A DNA stretch of 42,786 nt. Source: Syntrophomonadaceae bacterium (GTDB lineage: Bacteria > Bacillota > Syntrophomonadia > Syntrophomonadales > Syntrophomonadaceae). The translations under genes were made by a program, and so were the position numbers. The notes below the pieces were generated by a model that was given only the letters and a program-made list of their open reading frames with translations, was not told the DNA's origin and ran no database searches. Numbering within the stretch: position 1 is the stretch's first letter; every line of letters begins with the position of its first letter. Below, piece after piece: positions 41,942 to 42,786 of the stretch. The DNA lies in contig JAAYCQ010000124.1 in assembly GCA_012729715.1 (NCBI GenBank), forward strand, positions 1 to 42,786, in the 5' to 3' direction.

Positions 41942-42786
41942 ATGGATAGATTATTTTCGCTCCTGGAACGCTTTGCCCCGGAAACTCTGGAAACTATCCA
42001 GAGCAGGTACCAGGTGTTACGTCAGGTAATGCACCGGCAACCGGTAGGCAGAAGGCAGCTGGTTAAAGACCTGGGTCTTTCCGAAAGGGCGGTTCGCAGT
42101 GAGGTTGATATTTTAAAAGAACGGGGAATTATACATATCACTCCGGCCGGGTTATACCTTACCCCGACTGGTGAAACTATGCTGCATGAAATCGATGAAA
42201 TTATACCTTTCTTATATCAAACCCAAACATTAGCTGAGAAGATTAAACATTTGTTTAATATACCTGAAGTGATTGTAGTACCGGGTGATTCCTACACGGA
42301 TGAATTAACCCGGAAGGATTTGGGCCGGGCGGCGGCTCGTTATTTAAAAAAGCTGCTTTACCCTTCCTGCACCCTGGCAGTTACTGGTGGTACTACCCTG
42401 GCAGAAATGGCTGATGCTATTGGCCCGGGTATTCAATTGCCAGATGTCGTGGTAGTACCCGCCCGGGGAGGGCTGGGAGAAGAAATGGAACAACAGGCCG
42501 GCACTATTGCCGCCAAAATAGCCACGGCTATAGGTGCTCAGTATCGGCTATTGCATATTCCTGATAATCTGGAAGAAAGCACCGTGGAAATATTAAAAAA
42601 GGACTTCCATATTGCCCGGGTAATTGAAAGCATTAAATCCTGCGACATACTGGTGCATGGTATCGGGTCAGCTATTGAGATGGCTAATCGCCGACAGCTT
42701 ACTGCAGACGAGATTGATTTTTTAAAAAGAAGAAATGCTGTAGGTGAAGCATTGAGATATTATTTTGATGAAAAGGGCAAAATAGT
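41942..42786 (+). CDS. cggR: Central glycolytic genes regulator CggR (3' end outside window)
   Basis: At least 281 codons, open to the window edge. The N-terminal winged helix (VMHRQPVGRRQLVKDLGLSERAVRSEVDILKERGII) is followed by the SorC-type sugar-binding domain (VVPGDSYTDELTRKDLGRAAARYLKKLL, LAVTGGTTLAEMADAI, ILVHGIGSAIEMANRR). CggR represses gapA-pgk-tpiA-pgm-eno and is released by fructose-1,6-bisphosphate. The start is ATG 41942 behind GAGGAT. Full proteins are about 340 residues, so some 60 residues are cut off; gapA is expected just outside. Confidence 0.93.
   Translation, partial: MDRLFSLLERFAPETLETIQSRYQVLRQVMHRQPVGRRQLVKDLGLSERAVRSEVDILKERGIIHITPAGLYLTPTGETMLHEIDEIIPFLYQTQTLAEKIKHLFNIPEVIVVPGDSYTDELTRKDLGRAAARYLKKLLYPSCTLAVTGGTTLAEMADAIGPGIQLPDVVVVPARGGLGEEMEQQAGTIAAKIATAIGAQYRLLHIPDNLEESTVEILKKDFHIARVIESIKSCDILVHGIGSAIEMANRRQLTADEIDFLKRRNAVGEALRYYFDEKGKI

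Overview
The window reads as chromosomal DNA of a motile, spore-former-type Firmicute (Clostridia), most like the Syntrophomonas group. The reasons are the rapZ-yvcK-whiA-rpoN-cggR order, a long-form HPF next to secA, an RF2 gene with the programmed frameshift, ftsEX next to a LytM peptidase and a CtpA protease, many TTG/GTG starts with strong AGGAGG sites, and nearly every gene on the + strand. The genus is an inference; no rRNA or tRNA is present to confirm it.

Layout. (1) 1-8.5 kb: a flagellin-modification and flagellin locus. A HicB-like antitoxin with a frameshifted HicA-like partner, an extended-SDR sugar dehydratase/epimerase, a RelE/ParE-type toxin-antitoxin pair, a PseC-type aminotransferase, then a giant 1734-residue flagellin. 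(2) 8.5-11.3 kb: small flagellar accessory genes (YjfB-like, an unknown, fliS, flaG, FliT-like, FlgN-like). (3) 11.6-18.0 kb: zinc-ribbon protein, hpf, secA, motA, motB and prfB. (4) 18.2-20.1 kb: split transketolase. (5) 20.2-24.3 kb: ftsE, ftsX, M23 peptidase and ctpA. (6) 24.7-32.8 kb: a double P-loop ATPase of unknown role, then uvrB-uvrA-uvrC behind a probable SOS box. (7) 33.0-36.6 kb: small membrane protein, HAD phosphatase, ROK glucokinase and PGI/PMI. (8) 36.7-42.8 kb: PHP hydrolase, rapZ, yvcK, whiA, rpoN and the start of cggR, cut by the window end.

How the parts work together. Sugar-nucleotide enzymes next to the flagellin suggest a glycosylated filament. FliS and the two small coiled-coil proteins would chaperone filament and hook-associated subunits, and motAB powers rotation. 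FtsEX probably gates the adjacent LytM hydrolase. The uvr genes form a complete excision-repair set. The last block senses and controls central carbon and envelope metabolism (RapZ, YvcK, CggR).

The most unusual content is intergenic. (a) REP-like palindromes share a GGGGACG(G)TTC core but have different, self-complementary flanking words. (b) An AT-rich element family carries small hairpins whose stems vary by compensation. (c) A 111-bp TGTAGGGGC inverted-repeat element lies before the PGI/PMI gene. (d) A decayed scrap of a sugar dehydratase gene sits directly after the flagellin stop codon. (e) A promoter followed by a terminator-like leader precedes secA. I found no CRISPR array, transposase, prophage or clearly new defence system.
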